Assembly: GCA_037951105.1 (NCBI GenBank)
Contig: JBAMJV010009042.1
Span: 1-64,000, forward strand
Length of the DNA stretch: 64,000 nt
Direction: 5' to 3'
Source of the DNA: Echinarachnius parma
Lineage: Eukaryota; Echinodermata; Echinoidea; Clypeasteroida; Echinarachniidae
Below, in pieces: positions 1-13,500 of the stretch. The position numbers and the translations under genes are program-made. The notes under the pieces are model-generated. The model searched no databases. It saw only the letters and a list, made by a program, of their open reading frames with translations, and was not told the origin of the DNA. How positions within the stretch are numbered: position 1 is the stretch's first letter; every line of letters starts with the position of its first letter.

Positions 1-860
1 TTGTATGTAAAATAGAGATATTATCAACAACTATTTAAAAACCTCTTTTGAATTTTTTAAAAAGAAGTTTATGCGCATTTTATGTATTTAAAAAAAAAGT
101 CAAGATATCGTCTGGCTAGACGATATATAAATAAAATATTTTGAAATTAAATTTTACAACTATGAGAGCATTTGAAAGGGAATTATTCTCATTTCACATG
201 TTTTATTCAATGAACTTTGAAATATAATTAAAACCAACCAATGGGGCATTTCGGTAAGTAGGCCTACCAATACTAAAGTGTACCTTTAAGTAAAATGAAT
301 TTATTGGATTTGTTGACATTTTGAAACAGGAACAATATCTAAAGAGTCTGCAGCGACCAATTTACATTTCCAAGTACAAACAAATCAATATACCGGTAAT
401 TCCACTAAACTTATGTTCATGTCCTAACTTTGTTGACTTTGTATGAAAGAACACCTACAGTTCCAGGTAAGTTTTGAGGATTTGGACAATGTTACTAAGT
501 CTCTTTATAAAATGTTTCAGTCTTTCATGTAGGAAATAAAGTCCCATTTTTAAAAAATATTGGCTGGAAATTAAAAGGTCGACAGTATCTTTATTCATAA
601 GGAAAACATTTGGCCCCCGTGAAATGAAATGTAGACTGAACAGGAGCAAGATGATTATTTCAAAAGTCGTCTGGATCATGGAAATGCCACCTGCATAATC
701 ATACAGTAATGACAGTAATGCATGACTGGGTAAGTTTGATAATGTATTAAATGCACATCATTCTCCAGCATAATAAATAGATGGGGGAGACATCATCAAT
801 AGAAATTGGGGTTTGTTATGTTTTCAATCCCCCAATTAGCATATCACTAGACAAGTTCGG
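1..860. other. Upstream non-coding DNA, nothing recognised
   Basis: A+T-rich sequence 5' of the CDC14 promoter. The open frames here are short, lack recognisable motifs and look like chance. I see no RNA gene, no clear inverted repeat and no exon of another gene. Confidence 0.5.
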
Positions 861-1548
861 TATCCAAGTTTCTCATTGGCTGCTTCGCTCGCATGTGAAC
901 GCTACGTCACTCACTATCCTCAATCTTCAAACATGGCTGCATAGTGGAACAGGTAGCACTCAAATTGGAAACACAAAATCGGAACATAAAAATGAATAAG
1001 TGCAACTTGTAAGACGTTTTTGTAACAGCCTCCTTGGACTCAGGTAGCTTAACATCTTAGCTGCCGACAGATTTTGATGTCACTGGACCAAATTTGTATC
1101 TTGCCATTGAAAATACGGAGCTTTTGGACGTTGGTGTTCGACGGAAATCACACAGAGTCATCGCAGGCACAACACACAGACAAGCTGCAGAGTGCAGGGA
1201 CCAAATCCGCATCATATGAATGAATCCATGTTTACTACACTGCAAGCCATTGAAATCACCGAATTGCGAAGCCAGCGGCAGCCGCTGTGTTCGTGTGTGA
1301 CTGTGACACCTGTGTGTGTTTGATTTGCGTGTGGCTTTTCTGTTTTTTAAAGTTTAAAAAGAGAAGATTCCAACAAATTGAAGGCTCTCCCGTGCCAAAT
1401 ACTAACTCTTTTTAGCTAGTTTTATATTTACGAAGGTCAATTTAACTGGCAAAATCACAAAGTACAATTACAAAGAAAAACAGAAAAGGGGAAAAGAGTG
1501 GCCGTCAAGCCATCCTAATTTAAAATTGGGACCGGGAAGATTACCATC
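860..1548 (+). promoter_or_regulatory. CDC14: Presumed promoter and 5' UTR of CDC14
   Basis: This stretch precedes the start codon and is less A+T-rich than its surroundings, with more CpG. It holds an inverted CCAAT box (ATTGG at 875-879), a CRE-like half site (ACGTCA near 904), and AAACATGGCTGC at 929-940, which resembles a YY1-type initiator. A short G+C-rich palindrome lies near 1272. No TATA box is obvious. The transcription start cannot be placed from sequence alone; the call rests on position and motif resemblance. Confidence 0.35.
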
Positions 1549-1597
1549 ATGATGTCCGAGGATAATGAACTGATGAGTGCATCAGAAATTATTAAAG
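1549..1597 (+). CDS. CDC14: CDC14 exon 1 (start codon)
   Basis: Codes for residues 1-16 ([16 protein letters not shown]) plus one base of codon 17. Two ATGs are adjacent (1549, 1552). The first has A at -3 and places every later catalytic residue at the human CDC14A number, so I chose it. The donor is AAAG|GTGAGA and the intron phase is 1. A second copy of the last 13 coding bases and the donor lies 36 bp downstream. Confidence 0.85.
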
Positions 1598-4500
1598 GTG
1601 AGACATGCAGAGAACATGTGGAAATTATTAAAGGTGAGACATGCAGAGGGAATGTGGAAATGTGTTTCACTGTAAAAATAAGTCATTAACATTAAAGATT
1701 AAAGTGTAACTGATTATTTAAAACTAAAGACAAGTAAAAGCCTCCACACAATTTGTCTTTGCAATTCGACAGGTCTTGGACTCGGGGATACAAAATAATG
1801 TTGTCATTAAAAAAAAAGAATTAGACTGGATATGTCCGTCAGTATGAAAATAATTTTGTTATTTAAAAAAATTACTTTGTTATGCCCCTTTCCTAACCAG
1901 GCGCTATGTGTCCCGAGCAACACCAATGGCAATGTTCATATTTATTTAGAGTTTCAGACCGATATATCTTGTTTTTGCAGGGCCAGGGCCTCTTTTATTT
2001 TTACATTTACTGCATGTTGTCTTATATTTTGCCGGCCCTTTCTAACGACAGATTCTTGGATTGACACATTTTGTGCGGGGCACTACCTACGTTAGATCGC
2101 AGACTTTTATCGCCAATCTACGCGGGTATTGCCCCGCACAAAATGTGAAGGGATTTATCGGTCTGATATTTAGTATGCACCTAGATTAGTTGATGTTCTT
2201 GTAGTGTCATACTAATTACTACAAGTATGTCAAAAACATGAAAATGGTAGATGAAAGAAATTATGAAAAAATGTTATGTCCAAAGGCAATGGTAAGCAAG
2301 AAGGTTCCCCCCAAAATGGGCTTAAAAATGAAAAACAATAACAATTGAAATCTGTCAAAGTTTGATATGTCATTTCCAGACAGGATCAATAAATGAATGA
2401 CGGTCTATTCATGACAATAACCATAACAATAAAAGGCTGCAACTTTGCAAACTAGCAATTTAGTTCTGAGTCGGAATGCAATATCGCATGTGAAGGAAAT
2501 GTACAAGTAAAAATGATCGATCTGATGACTCGTTGAATCAATCATTTTAGAACAAGGTATCAAGAATTGTGATTAACTATTTTATTATGAAAAGTAATCA
2601 TACATGTATGATGTAGAGTCAATCAAGGTAAATTTGAAATTTATCATAGGAATTGGGTCAGTTGTTTACCAGTTCATGTTCTAATGGAATTTGGAGTTGT
2701 AAATTGTGCATTGTAATGTTACATTTGATGGCATCTTGTACAATATAGTAGGATGCTGCTTGAAAAAGAACCAGGATTTTAGAAAAATGTAATACAAAAA
2801 TTGGGTTGCATGTCCCTCTAATCATGGAATTTGCCCTTTAGTTTGAATAATTATTTTCATCGTTCCTCAGGTCGCCTGTACTTTGCCACACTGAGAAGCA
2901 AACCAAGAAGCACAACAAACACGCACTACTTCTGTGTTGATGACGAGCTACAATATGAAAAGTAAGTACACTCTACTTCTAGCCTGTCTTAGTGGCCACC
3001 GGTCTATAGCATTAGCAGCAAACCTGCCTACTGTATAGCAGCCAAGCTGAAGGCCACACAAAGTGATCCCTGCAGAGAAAAACTGCATTTTCTACCAAAG
3101 CGTGCCCACGACTTGGCGGGCATGACTAAAAGAACTGATGCTCTATGCAATTTGTATGGAGCATCTGTAGTGAATGCCAGAAAAAATACTTAAATTGAAC
3201 CTTTCTTTATATGTCACCTGTCTACATTTGTAAGATCTCGAGGGGTAAGGTCAATTCGAGAAGTACTGTGAACTGCAAAGTAGGAACCTTTTTGCTTGAA
3301 TTTGAACATTGAACATTGATACCCACATGCACTTTCCCCTACATGTAGATAACACGGCTTAATGTTAGCCTAGCAAGTAGCAACTGAGGCAAGTCTCTTC
3401 ATTTTTACACAGTAACTCTGCGCAAAATGTGCACCCATAAATCATAATAAACATTTTTGCTAAATTCCGTGAGCTAATCATCTCTGATTCTCTAACTTTA
3501 CATACAATGTATTCTGAGTGAGAGCCACTAGATAGAGGGTGCATGCACAGTGCAGTGAGTGCACCTGTGCTACTTCATTATCCTAGAATTCTGCATGCAT
3601 TCTGTGCATGTTTGTAAACTTCTCCATGGCACATGTGTTATTATTTTGTTTTCAATTGGACAGGATGTTGCCAGTAGTTCTTCCTCTCCTGGGAGGGGAA
3701 GTCTCTCATTTCAGCTCACCTCTAGAGCTATCCAAGTGTGTGTTCCTCAACAATTACAATCTTGAAACAGTGTTTACATACACGTACATACATTGTAGGA
3801 ATGCTTTGTAAAGCGACTTTGCAATTCCACGATAACACCGGGACACTTCAGAACACATTTTCACTTTCCAAATGTAAATAACAAACTAAGTGTAAAGAAT
3901 GAGAACAATCTTTTATTGTATATCTTTGACTGTTATCACAAGCAACTTTGAAAAAAAAAATTAATACAAAATTTTCATTTATTAATGAGTTACGCATAAT
4001 TAATTACTACTGTAACACCGGGACGCTAAAAGGACATGCTTTTTTTAACACTTTACATACTGGCAAAACTCTGTGAAGTTAATGAACATTTTGAAACTTG
4101 GCTATATTTATTTGGTTTAGTAGAGACTCAATAATAATAATTAGGTGTTATTTGGAGAAAAAAATCTATCATGAAGATAATTATGAACTAGCATATAAAA
4201 AATTGTACCGTAACACCGTGACCGTAACACCGGGACCTCTGAAAGGGCATGTACAAAGTCTATGGAAAATTAGGTTGTCTTACTATACTGGCAAAACTCT
4301 GTGAAGTTAGTGAATATTCTGAAAAGTGGCTATATTGATTTGGTTTAGTAGAGACTAAATAATAATAATTGGGTGTTATTTGTAAAAAAAAACTATTATC
4401 AAGATAATTATGAACTAGAGTATACAAAATTATACCGTAACACCGGGACTGTAATGTACAAAGTCTATGGAAAATCAGGTTGTCTTACTTTACTGGCAAA

Positions 4501-7500
4501 ACTCTGTGAAGTTAGTGAACATTTTGAAAAGTGGCTATGTTGATTTGGTGTAGTAGAGACTCAATAATAATAATTGGGGGTTATTTGTAAAAAAAAACTA
4601 TTATCAAGATAATTATGAACTAGAGTATACAAAATTGCACTGTAACACCGGGACTGTAATGTACAAAGTCTATGGAAAATTGGGTTGTCTTAGTAAAAAC
4701 TCAAAACATTTTTACTTTAGGTAGTAGATCAAGCAACAATTTAGTATGTATACATCAAGCTACCACCCCAACATGACAGAAACTAGCTGGTCACTTTAGT
4801 ATGCAGTGATTCTCTATGCTCCCTGTACTATTGCAATGTAAGTCCCGGTGTTACAGTCCCGGTGTTACAGTAACCGTAACACCGGGACCACTATTCAACC
4901 ATTTTTAATTAATTAATGAAATGTCCAATCATCATTTTGATACTTGTTTATGGTAGATATGTGTGGTCAAGATTTGGGCAATTTAAGTTTTTTTGTTTGT
5001 GTTCGTAATTTTCTTACAATGCTAAAAATATCAGTTTTTACCGTAACACCGGGACAATATTCTTTATCATAAATGAATTGTTCATTGAAGCGTATCAAAA
5101 TGAAAAAAATGAACTTCAATGATTTTTTTTTATTACATTCAACCCTAAACCTCTGAGAAAATATAATAAGTTTTTACCTCCTGTCTTACTTGCTCTTGCT
5201 ACATTGATTTATTTTCAACACGTTTTCCAGACATTTGGATGAAAATTAATTATTCATATTTTATGCGCATATTTTAATATGTTCCTGATGTATATTTCTA
5301 TTTTAAAGGTCAGACTTTAAAAATTCAGTTCTTAAGCTTTATTTTGATACCAAAATTGAAACTATCTGACCATTTTGAAAATTTGGTGGTCATGTCCACT
5401 TTATCGTGGAATTGCATACCATCTATTAGGAAATGTGATTTTGGCCCTTGCTCATACATATTAAAAACACATCTTTTTCAGAGTTTCTTCTTCATGAGGG
5501 AGGGGAGGAAAGTCTCATTTCAGCTCACCTCTAGAGCTATCCAACTCCAAGGGTGTGTTTGTCAACCTCTGCAATGTAGAAACGATGTTTCCAAATAAAT
5601 GGGAATGCTTTGTAAAACGACTTTGCATTAACCACATTGTAGGAAACGTGATTCTGGCTCTCGTTCTTCTTTAATAAAATTAAAAACACATTTTTTTTAA
5701 GGGTTTATCCTTCCTCATATGGGAGATTCTCTCATTTCAGCTCACCTCTAGAGCTATCCAAGGGTGTGTTTGTCAACCTCTGCAATGTAGAAACGATGTT
5801 TCCAAATAAATGGGAATGCTTTGTAAAAACGACTTTGCAAACGTGGATTCCGGCTCTTGTTCTTTCATATTATAAAAATGCATCTTTTTCAGGGTTAATT
5901 CTTTCTCATACGCGAGGGGCAGTCTCTCATTTCAGCTCGCCCAGCTATCCAAGAGTGTCTTTGTCAAATAATGCAAATAAGGATTCATGCAAATAAAAAC
6001 GACTTTACATTAATGGTTTAACCATCTCTTAGGATATGTGATTCTGGCTTTTAATGTTCATCAATTCAATTTCAAAACAAACATTTTTCGGCGGTTAGCT
6101 TTGCATACCGTCTCTTAGGAAATCTGTACATTTCAAGCAGCTGCCCCTTTGTTCAGGGTTTCAAATCAAAACAGCAAGGCTAATCGAGTACATTTGTATG
6201 CATGCGTTTGTTCTAAAATGCAAAGATTAGCCGGAAATGCATTTGAAAAAATGCAGATTGTGGGCTTAAGTTAAATTTAAAAGGAGTTGATAAATGCACC
6301 CACGACTCAATTTTATTTTCCCCCTCCCTTCCTCTTTCTTTCCTTTTTAGTTTTTACCCACATCTTGGTTTAGTTTATTCCCCTGATCTACCTTTTAACT
6401 ACCTTTCTCACTTTTACTTTCGTGATTTCATCTTGCCATATTTGTATTCCCTCCACTCCTATTCAAGTTCAGATAAGTTATATTCAATGCAGGAATTAAT
6501 TTATAATTTTAGGGGGCTACTTTTTCAATCTAATGGATATCCAGATTTATTTCACATAATACTCTATGGTAATTTTAGGGGCTACCTACTGATTTTAGGG
6601 GGCAAAATCGCCCTCAGCCCCCTTATATTTCCTACCCTGGTTATATTGTATATTGTTTACAATCAATTATCATCATGCATGAGTGTGATTGATGTATGTA
6701 TTTTGTAGAACAAATAGTTTGGTTGATTTATGTTCAATCCAACGACAGCAACAGAATTGAATCATTGAACTTCAGTGCCCCTTTCATTGTCTGACACCCA
6801 AGGTGCACTGAGAAAGTGCTTTTCATAACAATGAACATCAAACTTGAATTAGAAAGTCCTGAGTAAAACATGTCTCTTCTTTTTTAAGGTATGCTCGATC
6901 TGCTTAGCAAATTTTGTGCTTGTGTCTAGAATCTGGTCTAGATGAGATTCACTAGTTGTAAGGAATTACATTTTTATGCCTCCGCCAACGAAGTGGCCGG
7001 AGGCATTATGTTTTCGGGTTGTCCGTCCGTACGTACGTCCGTCCGTCCGTCCGTACGTATGTCCCGTTTTCGTTCTCGCGATATCTCAAGAACCAGTTGA
7101 CGGATCAATTTCATATTTGGTATGAGTGTACATATTGGGGTGACAATGATCTTATTAGATTTTAGGGTTCATGAGGTTAAAGGTCAAGGTCACAGGACTC
7201 AATATGTACGCAAAAATGCCTCGTTCTCGCGATATCTCAAGAACTGGTTAACGGATCAAATTCAGACTTGGTATTAGTGTAGATAATGGGGTGGCAATGA
7301 TCTGATTAGATTTTGGGGTTCATGAGTTCAAAGGTCAAGGTCACAGGACTCAATGTATGTGCAAAAATGCCTCATTCTTGTGATATCTCAAGAACCGGTT
7401 GACGGATCAATTTCAAACATGGTATGAGTGTACATATCGGGGTGCCAATGATCTGATTAGATTTGGGGGGTCATGAGATCAAAGGTCAAGGTCACAGGAC

Positions 7501-10500
7501 TCGATGTATGTGCAAAAATGCCTCATTCTTGTGATATCTCAAGAACCGGTTGACGGATCAATTTCAAACATGGTATGAGTGTACATATCGGGGTGCCAAT
7601 GATCTGATTAGATGGGGGGGGGGGGGGGGGGGGCATGAGGTCAAAGGTCAAGGTTACAGGACTCAATATGTATGCGAATCATAAAGAGTTAACGTAGCCA
7701 TAAAATGTTGGGGTCATGAGGTTTCGGTCAAGGTCACGGGACTCATTATGCAAAAAAGCTTGTAATGCCAGAATCTCAAGAATTAAATGTCAGAGTTCAA
7801 TCAAACTTGGTACCTGAATGTTTTTTTAGGGAGCCATCAAAGATTGGGGTCATATGGCCAAGGTCACAGGAATCAAAATATATGAAATACATTTAAAAAA
7901 ATTAATTCAGTGCATGTTAATTTGGGCTTGATATTAAAAGCGCGTAATAGCGGAGGCATAATTTTCGATTGCGCGCAATCGAAGATCCATCTAGTTTCTC
8001 TCTGAGTTGAACAGAAATGTTAGTTGCCCAATCGGGCAACAAAACTCGACTATTTATTTATAAAGTTTTAATTGCCCCAAGCAATCGTGCAAGTGATAGT
8101 GTTGATTATGTAAGTCATGATGAGGTTTAGAATTTCAGTTATATGTTTTTCTTATTTGAAGGTTATATTTAATTTCCCCCAAAAATGTGTGATATTTGTT
8201 TGTCTCTTTGCTCTGTGTACTTTCTGAATTCATGGCACATACCAAGTGATATTATGTTGCTATTTATGAAGTTGTAGGTAATTTCATGAGTTGGTGTGTG
8301 AACTTGTTGTTGGCTTATTATATTTTAATAATTTCTTCTGTTTGCAGCAACTTTGTAATACAATAAAAAATAGTTCCGAGGCCATTTCTCTCTCCACTTT
8401 CACTTAAATATTAACATGAAATATTATTCTTGTTTAGGGTTGTTGACATTTTGCTTTGCTAGCTGTTTACTAGCAGTTAGTAGTCACTTACTTGTCAACA
8501 TGTTTGGCACATGTTATCATTTTGAACCATCATTTGATTTGTTTTAAATTTCTTGAGGCAACAGTGTAGTGTGTTTTGAGGACGCATTGTCAATTGATAT
8601 CTTGTCATGAGGCATGAGCATATTGACATGGGACATGTACATGCACAGCAACTTCTGCAAACATACATGTACAAGCATTTGGTCGGGTGAGAGTGAGAAG
8701 GGCGTTAAGTCAAATTTTGGGCTAAATGAGTTTTTCATACCATCTTTTAGGGATCGGCCTTTTATCCTATGTGATGCCAACTTTTTAGACAATAATTATT
8801 TATATTTGTGTACATTTATTGAAAATGATTGAAAACTTATTGAAAATGTAAGCAAGCTTCATTTGGTTAATCGTTATTATCTCAGAAGTATAAAAAATGA
8901 CTTTGCGCCCTTCTCTTTCTAAACGACGCTTCAGTTTCGCTTGATGAAATCTGATCGTCCGCTCCTGGCACTGTTTATCTGTGTGGGAGTGTTTGTTTGT
9001 CTCAAACACGGCAATAAAAATGGTAAATTTATGCTAGATAACAAACAAACTTCTGGGTATGAATGCTACCCTTTTCAATGCTAAAAAATTACCCTTTTTT
9101 TTGCCTTGTGGCCCAACTGGCAAGCAAAAGCAATATTTTCAATTTTCTAGTGGCCCGAAATATTAATCTTGTAGCCCCAAACAAGGAAAAACATTACAAA
9201 TTATGTTACATATGTATTTGTTTGCCCATTCGGGCCAGTGAAATATAGGATCAATGACATTTGGTGCCCTGATTGTGCCCGAAGCTAATTTTGAGTGGCC
9301 TCGGGGCCATGCCCCAGACTCAAGCGGACCTGTGATAATTTTAAGCTTTTGCTGTCATACCATCATATCTGGGCAATTCCATGAAAATGTCTACCAAAAC
9401 AAACAAAATTAAGTTTGCTGTTGAGTTTTTTTCTTATTATGGTTGATAATGCATGACTTGAACTTTCTAAAACCATATTTGCTTTTTTGATATTTTGCCA
9501 TTTTTGCCCAAAATCTGCATTTTTAGACTTATTAATTGGATTTAGACATATTTTTGAAAAATAAGGGTTATTTGAAATTGATTATATCTGTATTTATATC
9601 TAGATGCATATTCAAAAACTGAATGCAAATAATAGATACGGAGGGAAAATTCAAATAAATATAAAAAATTTTCGCCAAAACCTGTATTTCGTGCATTTAC
9701 TGGGGGTCAAAGTTCAACTCAATTTTTGTCCCGTCTGTCACGTTTTTTAACAATTAATTAATTCCTAGCAAATACCTGTGACTGGTTTTGGATCAAACTT
9801 TATATTTATTAACAAAGGCCTATTACCTTTACATTAACACTACATTTTTGTAAAAATATAAGTTATGAATATAAATATCAATGTTTTAATCTTGTCCCGT
9901 CTGTCACGTTTTGTCCCGTCTGTCACGTTTTTGTCCCGTCTGTCACGCTCCTTTTTACTACTAATTTGTTAATTCAACTAGGTTGTTGCTGTTTCATAAT
10001 GAGTTGGGCTAAATCTGTCACTTTAGAGGCTTATCACAATAGTTGGTGGAATTATCAACCTAAATAACCTGTAAAAACAACATTTTAGGTAATTGGTGGG
10101 GATTTTAAGGTTTTCTATTGTCCCATGCATTGGATATCGTGTTGTACTATGTAAAATTAGATTATTTCATAGCTTACCTACCTTAATCAATTTAAATTAA
10201 AAAAATAACACTGCTTTTATCGTTTATCAACTACTTTTTATCAATAAGGGTGTAATTTATTACAGAAAAACTCCTAAAAATGACTTAAATTGTATATTTT
10301 ACAGATTGTCCAATTCACCCATAGGAATTGTACATGTCCCGTCTGTCACGTTTTTCTTGTCCCGTCTGTCACGCTCATATTTTGGCTTTTTTCCTATTTA
10401 AGACAAACATGGGGGATTTCCCTATGTAGTGGCATACAACTGGCCTTAGGCAAGTAATAACCTACAGACATGAGCAGCCTTGTAAGATCATCCAGTTAGC

Positions 10501-13500
10501 AGGGATTTTAAATTAAGTGAGGTAGTGAAAAAAGCTTGGTAAAAGTGTGTCCCGTCTGTCACGCTGAGTTCAACGACCCACTGACATCTAGGTCAGAGGT
10601 CACACAAAATAAAACTCATATATTTTGAAAGTATGACTGCAATTTAATATCATAAGCATAAAAACTCCTGTTTAATGTTTAACCATTTGCCTACAAATCA
10701 ATCAAAACTGTGAAAAAGTCATGAGTGGATGTCCCGTCTGTCACACTGGAATTGCCCATCTGTGATGTTCTGTACTGTATTTCTACATTTGTTTAGATTT
10801 ATCATTGCCTTTTACAATATGTTTGTTTTTGGTCCTATGAATTGGCAAATCACGATTAGACTACACAAGTTGTTTTATGGTGTGGCTCTTTCAAACACTA
10901 ACCAATTATCCTAGTCCCTTGCAATCTTGACAGTACAATCAGTTAATTGGGAAGTGGGAAGTTCACAAACAAATATTTTGATTCTTTGTAGATGAGTGGC
11001 TCAAATTGCAAATAATCATAAAATCCAAATCTCTTGCAATCACCACAATGCTCTTTTTTTTTTTTAAACATACCAGCAGTAAAACAAATGGGAAGTTTAC
11101 CAGCATAAATATTTTGACTCTTGTTGGTAGATAAACGTATGCCAAATGACAGGAAGAAGAATTCTGTACTTTAAAGGAGACCGTGCAAAATGAATTTGCA
11201 TTAAAGGGTACCATCACCCCAAAATAATATTCTTATAAATGAAAGGTAACATCTTTAGTAGTCCATTCCATCAACAAGTTCACAAAAATATGTTTCCAGG
11301 AAGAAACAAAATATAATTGTAAAACGCATCAAAAAATGTTCATAATACACATAATTTTAATTTCCTAAATTGGATTCAATGACATTTAATGGTTTTCAAC
11401 TTGAGAATTCATTGATTTTCAAAATGGGTCATGTGAACAATAAGTTAACATTACTTTACAACTTGTGCATTTCACAAATTTGTATTCCTTTTTGTGTGTG
11501 TGTGTTTGTGTTCTAGATACTAGAGACGCTCGACCAAAGACATCAATATTCATTGACCCCCTTTTCCTTTTAAATGATGTACAATACGATTATCCTAGTT
11601 TTTGTTTTAAAGTACAAAAAGTAAAAAACAATGTACGCCAGTGATAAACAGGTCATGTACGTCAAATTATGCTAACTAGAGCTGTTCTTATGAAATATTG
11701 AATGTTCATCAAGCCTGTAAGGTAAGTTGCGAGTCGTGCGAGTCATGAATTCAACATTCTAAAACAACTTTTCCATTTCTCCTTCTTTTTGACTTCCTTT
11801 ATAGCTTCTACGCAGATTTCGGACCATTGAACTTGGCCCTGCTCTATCGTTACTGTTGTAAACTGAACAAGAAACTAAAGGTGAGAACTGAGAACTACAT
11901 GTAATTGAATCACATTTTTGTATCTCTTTTAAATTTTGTTGTTTGATATCATTTGACAATTTGTATATTTCATGCATACCACTTTGAATGGTAAATTCAT
12001 TTACAGTACTGATAAATTAAATTCTATTCCAATGAACTTAGGTTTCTGTGAAAGATTCTGACTAAAATGAGTTTCATAATATTAGTTCATATTGTGTAAA
12101 GCAAACTGGGGTGACTATGAGGCTTAGACACTGAGTGCGACTTTGGATGAATTATTTAGTTCATAATTGAAATAGTAGGTTTAAAATAGTCTTTGTATAC
12201 AAGTTGCCCCAAAATAACATAAAAAGGAAAAGTGAAAGAGCAGATATATATATTCAAAGTAATAAGCTGTTGTCCAAAGTTAACCCTGTTTACAGTATAA
12301 TAATTATACTACCATGTTATATATACCTAGTGATTTTTTAGTAGCCAAGGACATGCATACCTGAATATCTGATTTGTAATGAGCAATTCAACACATTTTT
12401 AGTGGGAGGTTTCAGGGCTATTTAAAAAAGGATTCGTTAAAAATGAAAGCTCAAATCCTGTTGTCCAAGTTGATTATGAACGTAATAACTTTCAAATTCA
12501 CACTTTGATGAACTCACCATTTTTTCCATAGGCTATTATTATAGGTGTTGAACATTTTCAGGCATACATAATACAGCACTGACTAGTTTGATTCTGTCTT
12601 TAGACACAAGAGTGCACATAGTGTTGCAACCCCAAAAATACCTTTTTTTCACGAGGGCGATTTTGAAAATTTTGAGGGAGGAAAACGCCCTCGTGAAATT
12701 ATTAACGAGGGCTATTTTGGGGCTCACAGAGGCTCTTTTTTTTTTTTTACATCGTTTACACTGCTCACGGGTCTAATAAATGATTATCAATATTCATCAT
12801 GTTGTGACCTATCCGATTATGCCATGTTTGGTAGGTTTCTGGCGCTTTCCGATCATGCAGAAAGATTTTTTTTTTTTTAATAATTTTTTCGCCCCCGTGC
12901 CGTGGCTCACGGGGGCGATTTCAAAGGTTTCGGGGGCGAATCGCCCATCGCCCCCGTGTATTTTTTTGCTTACAAAATGCTTGGTTACAACTTTTCTGTC
13001 CAGCAAATGACAGGAAGTGCGATGCATTGAATTTCTCATCTATTTTTCATTGTTGGCATTCTCCTATGTATTTATCCTATTGCCGATGTACATGTACAGT
13101 GGTGAAGTCGGGTTTGTGTGGGCATTTACTTTTATCTCCCAAAAGAGAAATATGGGTCACAAGCCAACAAAAATAGCCCTGATCAGAGTAAAAGTCAATG
13201 ATACATGTTACAAAATAAAAATAACAAAAAAAAGGAGATATGTATCTGCAGTTTGATGCAAATTTATGTATGAATTGAAAGAGCATACAGAGTGCTTGCA
13301 AGGGATGCCATTTATATGCGAGTATAGCACGGTTAAATTGCATTTTCATATTTGCAGATTGAGATTGATTGATTGCATGGCTTAGGAGAGCGATTATGAG
13401 GATCCATGCTTTGAACCTAAATAGATATTACATAGGGAAAAAAGTACAGCGTTTCAAACGTTCAGTCTATCAGCATGACAATTTTGCATTTTTGCTAGAA

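Noticed and set aside
1552-1554. Second ATG as the CDC14 start
   Set aside because: It would shift every catalytic residue by one relative to human CDC14A, and the first ATG has the better context (A at -3). It remains possible in a minority of initiations.
5460-5500. Exons suggested by TTTTTCAG in the tandem array
   Set aside because: The acceptor-like motif recurs with the repeat unit, the following frames differ between copies and none resembles CDC14.
5403-6160. CRISPR-like array
   Set aside because: Units are 195-220 bp and tandem without short spacers, and the sequence is animal nuclear DNA.
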